DNA from: DASZTV01 sp036268405
Lineage (GTDB): Bacteria > Actinomycetota > Actinomycetes > JAFAQI01
Assembly (NCBI GenBank): GCA_036268405.1
Contig: DATAUF010000027.1
Span: 1 to 64,000 of the forward strand
DNA length: 64,000 nt
Reading direction: 5' to 3'
Part shown: positions 16,466 to 24,434 of the stretch, one piece after another
How the letters are laid out: each line of letters begins with the position of its first letter
Position numbering within the stretch: position 1 is the stretch's first letter
Notes under the pieces: generated by a model
Told to the model about the DNA's origin: nothing
Database searches by the model: none
The model's input: only the letters and a program-made list of their open reading frames with translations
Position numbers and translations under genes: made by a program

Positions 16466-17107
16466 CTAGTTGATCTTCTCCGACCAATAGACGTGATCCG
16501 AGCTGCTCTTCAGGGCGAGAACGACGCTGAGATCGGTATGAGAATCGGTCACCGGGTTCGTATCCGCGGGAAGCCGCGCCCAGAAAATGACCGACGTCGT
16601 GTTGCTCACTGGATAAGACGCGCCCTGGTCGAGACTCGACGGCAGCCAGCCGTACTCGCCATGGAGCGACGCGTCTGCACGATCCCAGCCCTGACTGGCT
16701 TGCGCACCCTGGCCTGGCTCGGGGTAGCTGTAGGTCTGCGGGACGACGCGGCGCAACCGGTTGTCGACGACGATCACGTCGTACCGCGCATCGGTCGGCG
16801 GCTGGTTCGCGACATCGACGCGGCCAATGACGTACTGCCAGTGCTTGCTCTCTGGCACTTCGATGCTGTTGGTGGCCGAGCCGCCGAGACCGTCAAGCGC
16901 CGCCTTGACGTTCGATGCGAGCCCGTCTGTCGGGGTCAGAACGCGCAGGCCGACAAGCCGCGGGTCGGCCTGTGGCGGCGTGAAGGGCGAAGAGCTGTTG
17001 TTGGGCAGATTCACCAGCACGATCGCCGCGACGGCAACAACGACGGCGAGCGCGATCAACCCCAGATAGTGACGGCTGCCATCAGCTTCGGAGCCCGGCT
17101 CGGTCAT
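16466..17107 (-). CDS. Hypothetical membrane-anchored protein
   Basis: 213 residues with a short cytoplasmic N-terminus (MTEPGSEADGSRHY), one membrane helix (LGLIALAVVVAVAAIVLVNL) and a soluble extracytoplasmic part of about 175 residues. This part includes VGLRVLTPTDGLASNVKAAL and DARYDVIVVDNRLRRVVPQ. The segment from VIVVDN onward resembles C-terminal parts of LytR/cell-wall-type proteins in general pattern, but no family is certain. It overlaps capA by 4 bp, so it is the last gene of the proC-acuC-capA operon. Confidence 0.7.
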   Translation of the reverse strand: MTEPGSEADGSRHYLGLIALAVVVAVAAIVLVNLPNNSSSPFTPPQADPRLVGLRVLTPTDGLASNVKAALDGLGGSATNSIEVPESKHWQYVIGRVDVANQPPTDARYDVIVVDNRLRRVVPQTYSYPEPGQGAQASQGWDRADASLHGEYGWLPSSLDQGASYPVSNTTSVIFWARLPADTNPVTDSHTDLSVVLALKSSSDHVYWSEKIN

Positions 17108-18183
17108 GCCGGTCGGTGTATCACGCCCTTGTCAGTCAAGTGCGCGGCGTGTGTACCGAAGTCCTCCTGTGAAAGCGCGCGAACCAGCGCGACCGAGCCG
17201 CCACCGAGCGACGGCCGACCAGCGCTGTCGAGCAGCACCCCCCGCAACCGGCCGCGGACGAAACCGCCCTTGGGTCCGAGCGTGACGTGCAGGATCGCCG
17301 AGTCGGAAAGTACGCCGCCCCCGCCGAAGTTGTGAAAGTTGGCGAAGTTCCCCAGGCTGTACGCGATCAGGTGCCCGCGGTAGAACTCCATGCCGCGCAA
17401 CACATGCGGCCCACTCGCGATGACCAGGCTCGCGCCATGGCGAATCGCCATGTGGGCGAACTTCTCTGGGTTACCTCGGTCCTCGCCGAAGGCGTGCTCC
17501 TCATTGCCGGTGACGTGGGTCAGGGTCGAGCCCTCTGCGCCCGCGTGCATGTAGACCACGACGATCCGCGCCTCGGTTCGCGCCTTCGCAATCAGCGCGG
17601 CTGCGGTCTTGAGGTCGAGCAGGCTCGCCGTGTAGTCGTACGGCGCGAAGGCCACGAGAGCGACCTTCTGTCCGGCCGCCTGCACGACGGTGATCTCGCC
17701 GGGCAATCCGGTCTGCGCCATCCCCGCGCCATGGATGGCGCGCACGGTTTGCGCCTGGCCGACACTGCCGAAGTCATGCGAGTGGTTGTTCGCGTCGTTG
17801 AGGACGGTGAACCCATCGCCTGCAAAGTAGCGCGCGTAATGCGGCGGGTTGCGGAAGGCGAAGCACTCGGTGCTGTGCGCCGGACATTTGCTCTTCGACT
17901 CAGTCGTAAGCGTGCCCTCGAGGTTCGCGAAGACGATCTGTGCGCCAGTGATGATCGCGTGGTCGACCGGGTCCAGGTAGTGCTTGGGGTTCGGCGCGAG
18001 GTTCGGGGTGTTGCCGAAGATCATGTCGCCGACTGCAGACAGCGTGACGTCGCTCGTGGCCGACGCGGCGGTTGAGACGCTCCGGCCCGACGGCGCGGGG
18101 GTCGCGCCGCCGGTGCCCGCACAACCCAGTCCCGCGGCGACAAGCCCGCCGATGACGACGACCCGACTCAACGACTTCATCAC
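17104..18183 (-). CDS. CapA-family metallophosphatase-like lipoprotein
   Basis: 359 residues. The N-terminus MMKSLSRVV, a hydrophobic core and AAGLGC form a lipoprotein signal with the Cys at residue 22. The PGA_cap (CapA) domain follows: TLSAVGDMIFGNTPN, VFANLEGTLT, NDANNHSHDFGSVG, VVYMHAGAEGS, and AYSLGNFANF. These carry the metal-binding Asp, Asn and His of the calcineurin-like fold. CapA-type proteins act in poly-gamma-glutamate or capsule handling; the substrate here is unknown. ATGA overlaps join it to acuC before it and the hypothetical after it. Confidence 0.87.
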   Translation of the reverse strand: MMKSLSRVVVIGGLVAAGLGCAGTGGATPAPSGRSVSTAASATSDVTLSAVGDMIFGNTPNLAPNPKHYLDPVDHAIITGAQIVFANLEGTLTTESKSKCPAHSTECFAFRNPPHYARYFAGDGFTVLNDANNHSHDFGSVGQAQTVRAIHGAGMAQTGLPGEITVVQAAGQKVALVAFAPYDYTASLLDLKTAAALIAKARTEARIVVVYMHAGAEGSTLTHVTGNEEHAFGEDRGNPEKFAHMAIRHGASLVIASGPHVLRGMEFYRGHLIAYSLGNFANFHNFGGGGVLSDSAILHVTLGPKGGFVRGRLRGVLLDSAGRPSLGGGSVALVRALSQEDFGTHAAHLTDKGVIHRPA

Positions 18184-19253
18184 GCGCTCGCTCCTTCCCG
18201 GAGATCCGTCATCGATGTCGGAGCCACGCGTCCGGTACGACGCGTCACGTAGTCACGCCAGCCTTGCGGCGTCGGCGTCCCGGGTTCGACCGGCACGCCG
18301 GTCGCAACCGCGATGAGGTGTGACCAGCTGCGCGGCACCACCTGGACGAGCTCATACCCGCCACCTCCCGTGGCCAGCCATCTGCCGTCGCACAGCTCGT
18401 GCGCGAGGTCGTGCAGCTTGGCGTGCGCGGATCGCTGCCCATCGACGGTCAGCTCCAGGTGCGCGAGCGGGTCGAGCCGGTGGGTGTCGCAGCCGTGCTG
18501 CGTGACGAGGAAGTCCGGCTGAAAACGGCGCAGGACGTCGGGCACCACGGCGTCGAACTCGGCGAGCCACGTCGCGTCGTCGACGCGCGGTGCAAACGGC
18601 ACGTTGACGACACTGCCTCTTGCGTTGGGGCCGCCCACCTCGTCGGCGAAGCCGGTACCGGGGAAGAGCGTGCGCCCCGATTCGTGCAGGCTGATCGTCA
18701 TCACCCGCGGGTCGTCCCAGAAGATCGCCTGCACGCCGTCGCCGTGGTGCACGTCGATGTCGACGTACGCGATCCGCTCGTAGCCCTGGGTGAGCAGCCA
18801 TGCGATCGCGACTGCGGGGTCGTTGTAGACGCAGAAGCCCGAGGCGCGGGACGGCATCGCATGATGCAAGCCGCCCGAGATGCTGAGGCCGTGCACCGCG
18901 GCACCTGTCACGACCGCCCGCGCCGCCTCGACCGTCGCACCCGCGACGAGTGCGCTCGCTTCGTGCATTCCGGCGAAGACCGGGTCGTCCGGCGTGCCCA
19001 ACCCATGCGATGGGTCGGGCGCCAGCGTCTCGCCCGCCAACCGGACGGCGGCGAGATAGTCGGCGGAGTGGACCAGCGTGAGCAGCTCGTCCTCGGCCAC
19101 GGCGAAGTCCGTCAGTTCGACGCGATCGAGCACGCCGAGCGCGCCGGCCAGCTCCATCGTCAGCTCCACGCGGACCGGATTGAGGGGATGCGACGAGCCG
19201 AAGTCGTAGTCGAGCAGCCGCCGATCCCACGCCGCAGCGACCGAGCAGGTCAT
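18180..19253 (-). CDS. AcuC-like histone-deacetylase family protein
   Basis: 357 residues of the class I/II deacetylase superfamily, Zn-dependent hydrolases of acetyl-lysine or acetylpolyamines. Visible are SSHPLNPVRV at the N-terminus, GGLHHAMPSRASGFCVYNDP with the catalytic His pair, VDIDVHHGDGVQAIFW with the zinc ligands Asp and His, and SLHESGRTLFPGTGFADEVG. AcuC regulates acetyl-CoA synthetase in Bacillus. The gene overlaps proC and capA by 4 bp each. Confidence 0.87.
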   Translation of the reverse strand: MTCSVAAAWDRRLLDYDFGSSHPLNPVRVELTMELAGALGVLDRVELTDFAVAEDELLTLVHSADYLAAVRLAGETLAPDPSHGLGTPDDPVFAGMHEASALVAGATVEAARAVVTGAAVHGLSISGGLHHAMPSRASGFCVYNDPAVAIAWLLTQGYERIAYVDIDVHHGDGVQAIFWDDPRVMTISLHESGRTLFPGTGFADEVGGPNARGSVVNVPFAPRVDDATWLAEFDAVVPDVLRRFQPDFLVTQHGCDTHRLDPLAHLELTVDGQRSAHAKLHDLAHELCDGRWLATGGGGYELVQVVPRSWSHLIAVATGVPVEPGTPTPQGWRDYVTRRTGRVAPTSMTDLREGASA

Positions 19254-20059
19254 GAGTTCCCGGCAGCCAGCTCTCGCGAGCGGTCACGAGCCGCTTCGAG
19301 GGCCGCGAGCAACGCTGCCCGTACGCCGTGGTCCTCCAAGGTGCGGATCGCCGCGATCGTCGTGCCACCTGGACTTGTCACTGCCTCACGCAACTGGACC
19401 GGATGCTCCCCGGAGTCGCGCAGCATGACTGCGGAGCCGATCGCCGTCTGGATGATGAGGTCGGCCGCGACCGCGCGCGGCAGGCCGAGCAGGATGCCCG
19501 CCTCGATCATGGCTTCAACGAGGTAGAAGAAGTACGCCGGACCACTGCCCGACAACGCGGTGACGGCATCGAGCTGGTTCTCCGGTACCCGGATCACCTT
19601 TCCCACCGGGCTGAGCAGCGCCTCGGTCCGCGCGAGATGGTCGCCCGTGGCGTGCGCGCCTGGCGAGATGGCACTCATCGCCTCGTCGACCAGAGCCGGA
19701 GTGTTGCTCATCACCCGGACAACGGGCGTGCCTTCCGCAAGCCGTTGCTCGAATGTTGCGGTGGGAATCCCGGCGGCGATCGATATGACAAGGCTGTCCG
19801 GTGTGACGACGCCGGCAAGCTCGTCGAGCAGGACACCGATCTCCTGCGGCTTCACCGCGACGAGCAACGTGTCCGCTCGCTTGGCGGCGTCGGTGGCGGT
19901 TACGGCCTCGATGCCGTACTGCGCAGTCAGCGCCTTCGCGCGGTCCTCGTGGCGCTCGGTGAAAAGCAACTCGGCCGCGGGCCGTCCGGAGCGCAGCAGC
20001 CCGGAGAGCAGCGCCTCGCCCATCTTGCCCGCGCCAAGAACGGCGACCGTCTCACCCAT
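19250..20059 (-). CDS. proC: Pyrroline-5-carboxylate reductase
   Basis: 269 residues; last step of proline synthesis, reducing pyrroline-5-carboxylate with NAD(P)H. The N-terminal Rossmann motif is VAVLGAGKMGEALLSGLLRS. VISIAAGIPT and VVRVMSNTPALV follow, then the catalytic/dimer region TALSGSGPAYFFYLVEAMIEAG and VTSPGGTTIAAIRTLEDHGV. Length is normal. It is the first gene of an operon whose members overlap by 4 bp. Proline dehydrogenase (21443-22375) is close by on the same strand but is separated by a lipoprotein gene and a repeat. Confidence 0.95.
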   Translation of the reverse strand: MGETVAVLGAGKMGEALLSGLLRSGRPAAELLFTERHEDRAKALTAQYGIEAVTATDAAKRADTLLVAVKPQEIGVLLDELAGVVTPDSLVISIAAGIPTATFEQRLAEGTPVVRVMSNTPALVDEAMSAISPGAHATGDHLARTEALLSPVGKVIRVPENQLDAVTALSGSGPAYFFYLVEAMIEAGILLGLPRAVAADLIIQTAIGSAVMLRDSGEHPVQLREAVTSPGGTTIAAIRTLEDHGVRAALLAALEAARDRSRELAAGNS

Positions 20060-20140
20060 GCGTCGATCGTCCCACGTCGCTTACTGACAAGACCAAGACA
20101 AAAGCGCATCAACCGGAAGGGCCGAGGCCAAGCTGCTTTC

Positions 20141-20188
20141 GCGAGGGCGGCTGAGCGGTCATCTCTATGACCGTTAACCCGCCCTCGC
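20141..20188. repeat. REP-like palindromic element, copy 1
   Basis: A 48-nt imperfect palindrome bounded by GCGAGGGCGG and CCGCCCTCGC, with inner arms CGGTCAT and ATGACCG. Copies 2 (32377-32422) and 3 (61006-61051) share the arms and the inner 7-mer. It lies 3 bp after the stop codon of the lipoprotein gene at 20191. Confidence 0.85.
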
Positions 20189-20190
20189 AC

Positions 20191-21441
20191 TCACGGGCGG
20201 ACGGCAAGCGCAACGATCCGGCCGTCACGAAAGGTGACCGTCCCATTGGTGGGTCTGCCGTTGTTGCGCTTTTTGCTCTTCGCGCTCGGGGCGGTAGAGC
20301 CGAACCGCGCGAGCATCACGTTGTCTCCAAAGCGGGATGGCACGACGTACGGCGAGCTCCGCTGAGCATCCGTGCCCACGAGCAGCGGCAACCGGCGACC
20401 GGTGAAACCGAAGTCACCCGTGAGGATCATCCAGACCGGTGCGGTCATCCAAGTGAAGCGCGAGAGCGTGGCATGTACGGAGTACGGCTTGGGCGAGTGG
20501 GCCAACAGCGCCGTCATGGGCGTGCTCGCCACGATCGTCTGAGTGCAGAGGTACGTATCTGGAAAGCGATCAGCGGGCGGAAACACCACCAACTTCACGG
20601 GCGCGTTCGGCAAGGCTTGATGGTCCCCCAGACCACGGAAGCTCACGCCAAAGGAAGCGGCGTATGCGCCGTTCGCCGGGCAGGCACCGTGTGGCAAGAC
20701 CGTCGCATGCAGATCGGGTGACGGCTGGGGTTCAGCCACAAAGGCGCTGTCCGAGGCGCCGACGAACCCGCCTGCGGACCAGCGCCAGAGCCTCAGCCGC
20801 GGGTAGGCGTCGTTGCCAGCGTTGGACAGGTACCCGGTCCCGTCGACCGTTTCGAGTTCTCGGCCCTTGAACGCCAGCTCGTAGCGCACCGCACTGCCGA
20901 CGGAGTACCCATCGAACTCGCCTTGCTTGACCCAACGCTCGGGGCGGCCGCGGGACACCATGCGGTCCTGACCATCAGCCTCGACGACTCCCCAGCCTTC
21001 CGGTCCGCTGGCATAAGCGAAGGCATTGAGGTCCCCGTCGCCTGTCGGACAGGTGTGGGCGATGAAGACCGCATCCGGGGCGCCCTGCACCGCGTGCGCC
21101 ACGACCCGCACCTGACAGATGCGATAGATCGATAGGTACTGGCTCGTTCCGACCCGGTGCCAAGAAGCGCCCGAATCACCGGAACGCCAGAAGGTGATCG
21201 AGCCCTGCGCCAGTCCGTACGGCCTGTCACGCTTGCGATGCTGGATCGATGCCGGCAGCGACCAGGTGGCGGCCTCGTAGCCTTCGGGCACCTTGACGAC
21301 GTTGGTGACGCGGGTCGTGGCTGACGCCTCCTCGAGCGCTGCACGGGCCCGCGCCGACGACGGACCCGGCATCGCGGCCGGCGAGGAGCACGCCGCGACC
21401 GCCGTCAGCAGAGCTGCGACCGCCAGGCAGAGGCGCTTCAT
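20191..21441 (-). CDS. Hypothetical lipoprotein
   Basis: 416 residues with signal MKRLCLAVAALLTAVAACSS, whose lipobox Cys is residue 18. The rest is extracytoplasmic with no family recognised. It has several Trp/Gly-rich segments (SITFWRSGDSGASWHRVG resembles a BNR/Asp-box repeat) and paired cysteines. The Asp-box-like segment could hint at a propeller-like fold, but one copy is not enough to claim it. Its start is 1 nt after the proline dehydrogenase stop (21443), so the two are probably co-transcribed. Confidence 0.72.
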   Translation of the reverse strand: MKRLCLAVAALLTAVAACSSPAAMPGPSSARARAALEEASATTRVTNVVKVPEGYEAATWSLPASIQHRKRDRPYGLAQGSITFWRSGDSGASWHRVGTSQYLSIYRICQVRVVAHAVQGAPDAVFIAHTCPTGDGDLNAFAYASGPEGWGVVEADGQDRMVSRGRPERWVKQGEFDGYSVGSAVRYELAFKGRELETVDGTGYLSNAGNDAYPRLRLWRWSAGGFVGASDSAFVAEPQPSPDLHATVLPHGACPANGAYAASFGVSFRGLGDHQALPNAPVKLVVFPPADRFPDTYLCTQTIVASTPMTALLAHSPKPYSVHATLSRFTWMTAPVWMILTGDFGFTGRRLPLLVGTDAQRSSPYVVPSRFGDNVMLARFGSTAPSAKSKKRNNGRPTNGTVTFRDGRIVALAVRP

Positions 21442-21442
21442 G

Positions 21443-22375
21443 TCACCCGCGGGTGGCGAGGGCGCGCAGGAAGAACCTCATGTTCGCGGGGCGCTCGGCG
21501 AGGCGGCGCATGAGGTAGCCGTACCAGTCGGATCCGTATGGCACGTAGACGCGGACGGTCGCTCCTTGGTTGGCCAACCGATGCTGCTCGTCCGGTCGCA
21601 CGCCATAGAGCATCTGGAACTCATAGGTCGTGGAGCTCCGGCCGGACTCCGCAACGAGCCGCTCACCCTCCGCGATGAGAGCCGGGTCGTGGGTCGCGAC
21701 CATCGGGTAGCCAGGACCTCGCATCAGGACCTCGAGGCATCGCCGGTACGAGTCGTCGACCTCGGCACCCGAGATGAACGCGACCGAAGGCGGCTCGTCG
21801 TACGCCCCCTTGCACAGCCGCACTCGCGATCCCGCGGCGGCGAGGTCTCGGCAGTCGGCCTCCGTACGGCGCAGGTAGGACTGCACGACCGCACCGACCC
21901 AGGGGAAGTCCTCACGCAGCTCGCGCAGAGTCTCGAGTGTCGAGTCGGTGGTGGTGTGATCCTCCATGTCGAGGGTGACCGTCGTGCCGGCCAGCGCCGC
22001 CGACGCACAGATCTGGCGGGCATGGTCGGTCGCGAGCGACCGATCGAGCGCCGCGCCGACCGCCGACAGCTTGAGCGACACCTCGACGTGGTCGGCGAGA
22101 CCCGCCTCGGCAAGCAGGCCGAGCAGCGACAGGTACGCCGCGGCAGCGGCGCCCGCGTGCTCAGGCTCGGTCGTGTCCTCGCCGAGATGGTCGAGCGAGA
22201 CCGCCAGCCCCGAAGCGACGAGCTCGCTGCTGACCCGCACCGCGTCGCCGACCAGATCGCCGGCAACGAAGCGTTTGACGACGTTGCGCGAAACCGGCGC
22301 ATGCTCGACCGCGAACCGCACGCTGCCTCGGCGCGACGCGTGCAGCAGCGCCGTGCGAAGCCCGCTGCGCAGCAC
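21443..22375 (-). CDS. Proline dehydrogenase
   Basis: 310 residues of the monofunctional FAD-linked proline dehydrogenase (PutA/PRODH domain), which oxidises proline to pyrroline-5-carboxylate. Typical segments: SVSRNVVKRFVAGD-like AlphaN region, VEVSLKLSAVG, TVTLDMEDHTTTDSTLE, GAVVQSYLRRTEADC, RVRLCKGAYDEPPSVAF, TYEFQMLYGVRPDEQ and VYVPYGSDWYGYLMRRLAERPAN. The GTG at 22375 has AGGGGG upstream; the longer frame runs inside the neighbouring gene. It probably works with a P5C dehydrogenase coded elsewhere. Confidence 0.9.
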   Translation of the reverse strand: MLRSGLRTALLHASRRGSVRFAVEHAPVSRNVVKRFVAGDLVGDAVRVSSELVASGLAVSLDHLGEDTTEPEHAGAAAAAYLSLLGLLAEAGLADHVEVSLKLSAVGAALDRSLATDHARQICASAALAGTTVTLDMEDHTTTDSTLETLRELREDFPWVGAVVQSYLRRTEADCRDLAAAGSRVRLCKGAYDEPPSVAFISGAEVDDSYRRCLEVLMRGPGYPMVATHDPALIAEGERLVAESGRSSTTYEFQMLYGVRPDEQHRLANQGATVRVYVPYGSDWYGYLMRRLAERPANMRFFLRALATRG

Positions 22376-22385
22376 GACGGGCCCC

Positions 22386-23192
22386 CTACGTTGCGGCCGG
22401 AGCCGCGAGGTGCAGCCGAGTGAAGGCGAGTGCCTCCGCGACGTCCGCCTCGCGTTCGGCGCGACCTTCGCAGCGGCGGGTGTTGATCTCGACCACAACC
22501 GTGCCGTTGAAGCCGTTAGTGGCGAGCTCCTCAAGCAGCTCCGCACAGGGCTGGTTGCCGCGTCCCGGCACCAGGTGCTCGTCGCGCGCGCTGCCGAGGC
22601 CGTCCGCGATGTGGATGTGGGTCAACCGATCCGCCATCCGTCCAGCCATCGCGAGCGCGTCGCTCTGCGAGACCGCAGTGTGGGAGAGGTCGAGGGTGAA
22701 GTGGCGGAACTCTTCCTCGCTCGGGTCGAAGTCGGGCGAGTACGGCACAACCGCGCGACCTCGGGCGCGCAGCGGGAACATGTTCTCCACCGCGAACCGG
22801 ACGTCCGTCTCGTCGGCCATCCGCTGGATGCCGTCGATGAAGTCGCGGGCATATTCACGCTGCCAGCGGAACGGCGGATGCACGACGACGGTGGGCGACT
22901 GCAACGCCTCCGCGGCGGCCTGCGCCTTGACGAGCTTCCCCCACGGCTCGGTCCCCCATACCTGCCGCGTGATGATCAAGCAGGGTGCATGGATCGCGAG
23001 GATCGCGACGCCGTGGTAGTCCGACAGCTTCCGCAGCGCCTCGATGTCCTGGCTGACCGGATCGGGCGAGACCATCACCTCGACCCCGTCGTACCCGAGC
23101 CGCGCGGCGATCTCGAACGCAACAGGCGTCGACTCCGGATAGACCGAGGCGGTCGACAGGGCCACCTTGGCATCCGGCACCCTCACCACCAC
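22386..23192 (-). CDS. Sugar phosphate isomerase/epimerase (xylose isomerase-like TIM barrel)
   Basis: 268 residues from the GTG at 23192 (VVVRVPDAKVALSTASVYPE). This first of several GTGs is preferred because a -10 box sits 8 nt before it and homologs share the VVR-IPDAKVAL start. The AP_endonuc_2 barrel shows GYDGVEVMVSPDPVSQD, ILAIHAPCLIITRQVWG, FAVENMFP (metal-ligand Glu), FTLDLSHTAVS, HIHIADGLG and VVVEINT. Function unproven; an unassigned sugar-phosphate isomerase of the actinobacterial Rv0498 position. It is divergent from the DUF2007 gene. Confidence 0.8.
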   Translation of the reverse strand: MVVRVPDAKVALSTASVYPESTPVAFEIAARLGYDGVEVMVSPDPVSQDIEALRKLSDYHGVAILAIHAPCLIITRQVWGTEPWGKLVKAQAAAEALQSPTVVVHPPFRWQREYARDFIDGIQRMADETDVRFAVENMFPLRARGRAVVPYSPDFDPSEEEFRHFTLDLSHTAVSQSDALAMAGRMADRLTHIHIADGLGSARDEHLVPGRGNQPCAELLEELATNGFNGTVVVEINTRRCEGRAEREADVAEALAFTRLHLAAPAAT

Positions 23193-23200
23193 GACTCCAG

Positions 23201-23206
23201 AGCCTA
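23201..23206 (-). promoter_or_regulatory. -10 hexamer of likely leaderless promoter (isomerase gene)
   Basis: TAGGCT on the minus strand ends 8 nt before the first GTG at 23192. It faces the DUF2007 promoter across a 70-bp divergent gap. Confidence 0.5.
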
Positions 23207-23249
23207 GGTGTCCCGGCCTGAGAAGGGGTCGAGCCCGCGCCGCGAGGAC

Positions 23250-23255
23250 TACCGT
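23250..23255 (+). promoter_or_regulatory. -10 hexamer of likely leaderless promoter (DUF2007 gene)
   Basis: TACCGT ends 7 nt before the GTG at 23263. Confidence 0.5.
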
Positions 23256-23262
23256 GCGACCC

Positions 23263-23583
23263 GTGAGCAACCGCGCGCACCGGCGCAAGCCGCTCGACCT
23301 CGATCCACCCAAGATCGAGCGGCCGACGTTCTGGACCCGGCTTCGTGACCGCTTCGCACCCACGCCGTCGGTCGGCCCCGTGTGCGTCGCCGAGTTCCCG
23401 AACCGGGTGGCGGCTGACATGGCGACCGGGTTCCTGCGCAGCCACGGCATCAATGCGCACACGTCGGCCGACGACGCCGGAGGCACCGACCCGATCTACC
23501 AGATGGCCTTCGGCGTACGGGTCCTCGTCCCCTCCGGACAGGCCGAGGAAGCCGGTCGACTCCTCGCCGAAGCAAATGAATAA
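23263..23583 (+). CDS. DUF2007-like protein (putative signal-transducing, PII-like fold)
   Basis: 106 residues from GTG 23263 (VSNRAHRRKPLDLD); the longer frame from 23167 overlaps the divergent promoter. The C-terminal domain VCVAEFPNRVAADMATGFLR, then IYQMAFGVRVLVPSGQAEEA and GRLLAEANE, fits DUF2007, small proteins thought to bind ligands or partners. Nothing more specific is visible. The next gene begins 10 nt later on the same strand. Confidence 0.75.
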   Translation: MSNRAHRRKPLDLDPPKIERPTFWTRLRDRFAPTPSVGPVCVAEFPNRVAADMATGFLRSHGINAHTSADDAGGTDPIYQMAFGVRVLVPSGQAEEAGRLLAEANE

Positions 23584-23592
23584 GGTTGTTGG

Positions 23593-24321
23593 GTGCCTGA
23601 GGTCGATCTCAACTTTCCGCGGCAGTGGGTCGAGTTCGTCAGCCCGGAAGACGACGAACAGATCTTCCGCTGCGACCTGACCTGGTTGTTGTCGCGCTGG
23701 ACCTGCATCTACGGCAGCGGCTGCAAGGGCATCGTCAAGGGGCGCAAGAACGACGGCTGCTGCACGCATGGCGCGCACTTCTCGGACAAGGATGACGAGA
23801 AGCGGACCAAGAAGTTCGCCAAGGCCATGACAGCCGACGAGTGGCAGTTCCGCGATGAGGGCCTGAAGAACGGCGTCACCGAGATCGAGGACGGCGACCC
23901 GAAGACGCGCCGATACAAGGGCGCGTGCATCTTCCTCAATCGCCCAGGCTTCGCGGCCGGACAAGGCTGCTCACTACACCTGCACGCCCTAAACACCGGG
24001 CTGCATCCTCTCGAGACCAAGCCCGACGTCTGCTGGCAGCTCCCGGTGCGACGTACCTACGACAAGGTGACCCGCCCCGATGACACGAAGGTGCTCGTCA
24101 CCACGATTGGTGAGTACGACCGCCGTGGCTGGGGCGCTGGAGGTGCCGACCTCAACTGGTACTGCAGCGGGGCCACCGAGGCGCACGTCGCCGCCGATGC
24201 GCTCTACGTCACGTATCAGGCCGAGCTGATCGCTCTCATGGGTCAGGCGCCGTACGACGTGCTGGCCGAGATCTGCGAGAGCACCCTCGCGGGACGCTTC
24301 ACCGCCCACCCGGCCGACTGA
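23593..24321 (+). CDS. Cysteine-rich hypothetical protein (possible metal-binding)
   Basis: 242 residues from GTG 23593 (VPEVDLNFPRQWVEFVSP). Ten cysteines sit in clustered spacing: IFRCDLTWLLSRWTC, SGCKGI, NDGCCTHGAHF, KGACIFLNRPGFAAGQGC, DVCWQLP and WYCSG. The GCCTHGAHF and GCSLHLHAL pieces look like zinc or Fe-S ligands, in the manner of YkgJ/UPF0153 proteins, but I cannot assign the family. It has no signal peptide. It appears to be co-transcribed with the DUF2007 gene. Function unknown. Confidence 0.7.
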   Translation: MPEVDLNFPRQWVEFVSPEDDEQIFRCDLTWLLSRWTCIYGSGCKGIVKGRKNDGCCTHGAHFSDKDDEKRTKKFAKAMTADEWQFRDEGLKNGVTEIEDGDPKTRRYKGACIFLNRPGFAAGQGCSLHLHALNTGLHPLETKPDVCWQLPVRRTYDKVTRPDDTKVLVTTIGEYDRRGWGAGGADLNWYCSGATEAHVAADALYVTYQAELIALMGQAPYDVLAEICESTLAGRFTAHPAD

Positions 24322-24336
24322 CGTCCTCGTCCTCGT

Positions 24337-24375
24337 CCCCGCCCACCGCCCAAAAGCGGCGCCGGCTTCGCCGGC
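24337..24375 (-). repeat. Hairpin plus G-rich element, copy A
   Basis: On the minus strand: a GCCGGC-GAA-GCCGGC hairpin (24375-24361), then GGGCGGTGGGCGGGG (24351-24337). Copies B (49360-49409) and C (41039-41076) have the same hairpin-then-G-rich order. It lies between the Cys-rich gene and radA. Confidence 0.7.
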
Positions 24376-24421
24376 ACTAACAAGGGGCGCGTCGCTGCGG
24401 GTCGCTGTCGTACCTCGGCCC

Positions 24422-24427
24422 TAGCGT
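24422..24427 (+). promoter_or_regulatory. -10 hexamer of likely leaderless promoter (radA)
   Basis: TAGCGT ends 7 nt before the ATG at 24435. Confidence 0.6.
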
Positions 24428-24434
24428 CACGGAC

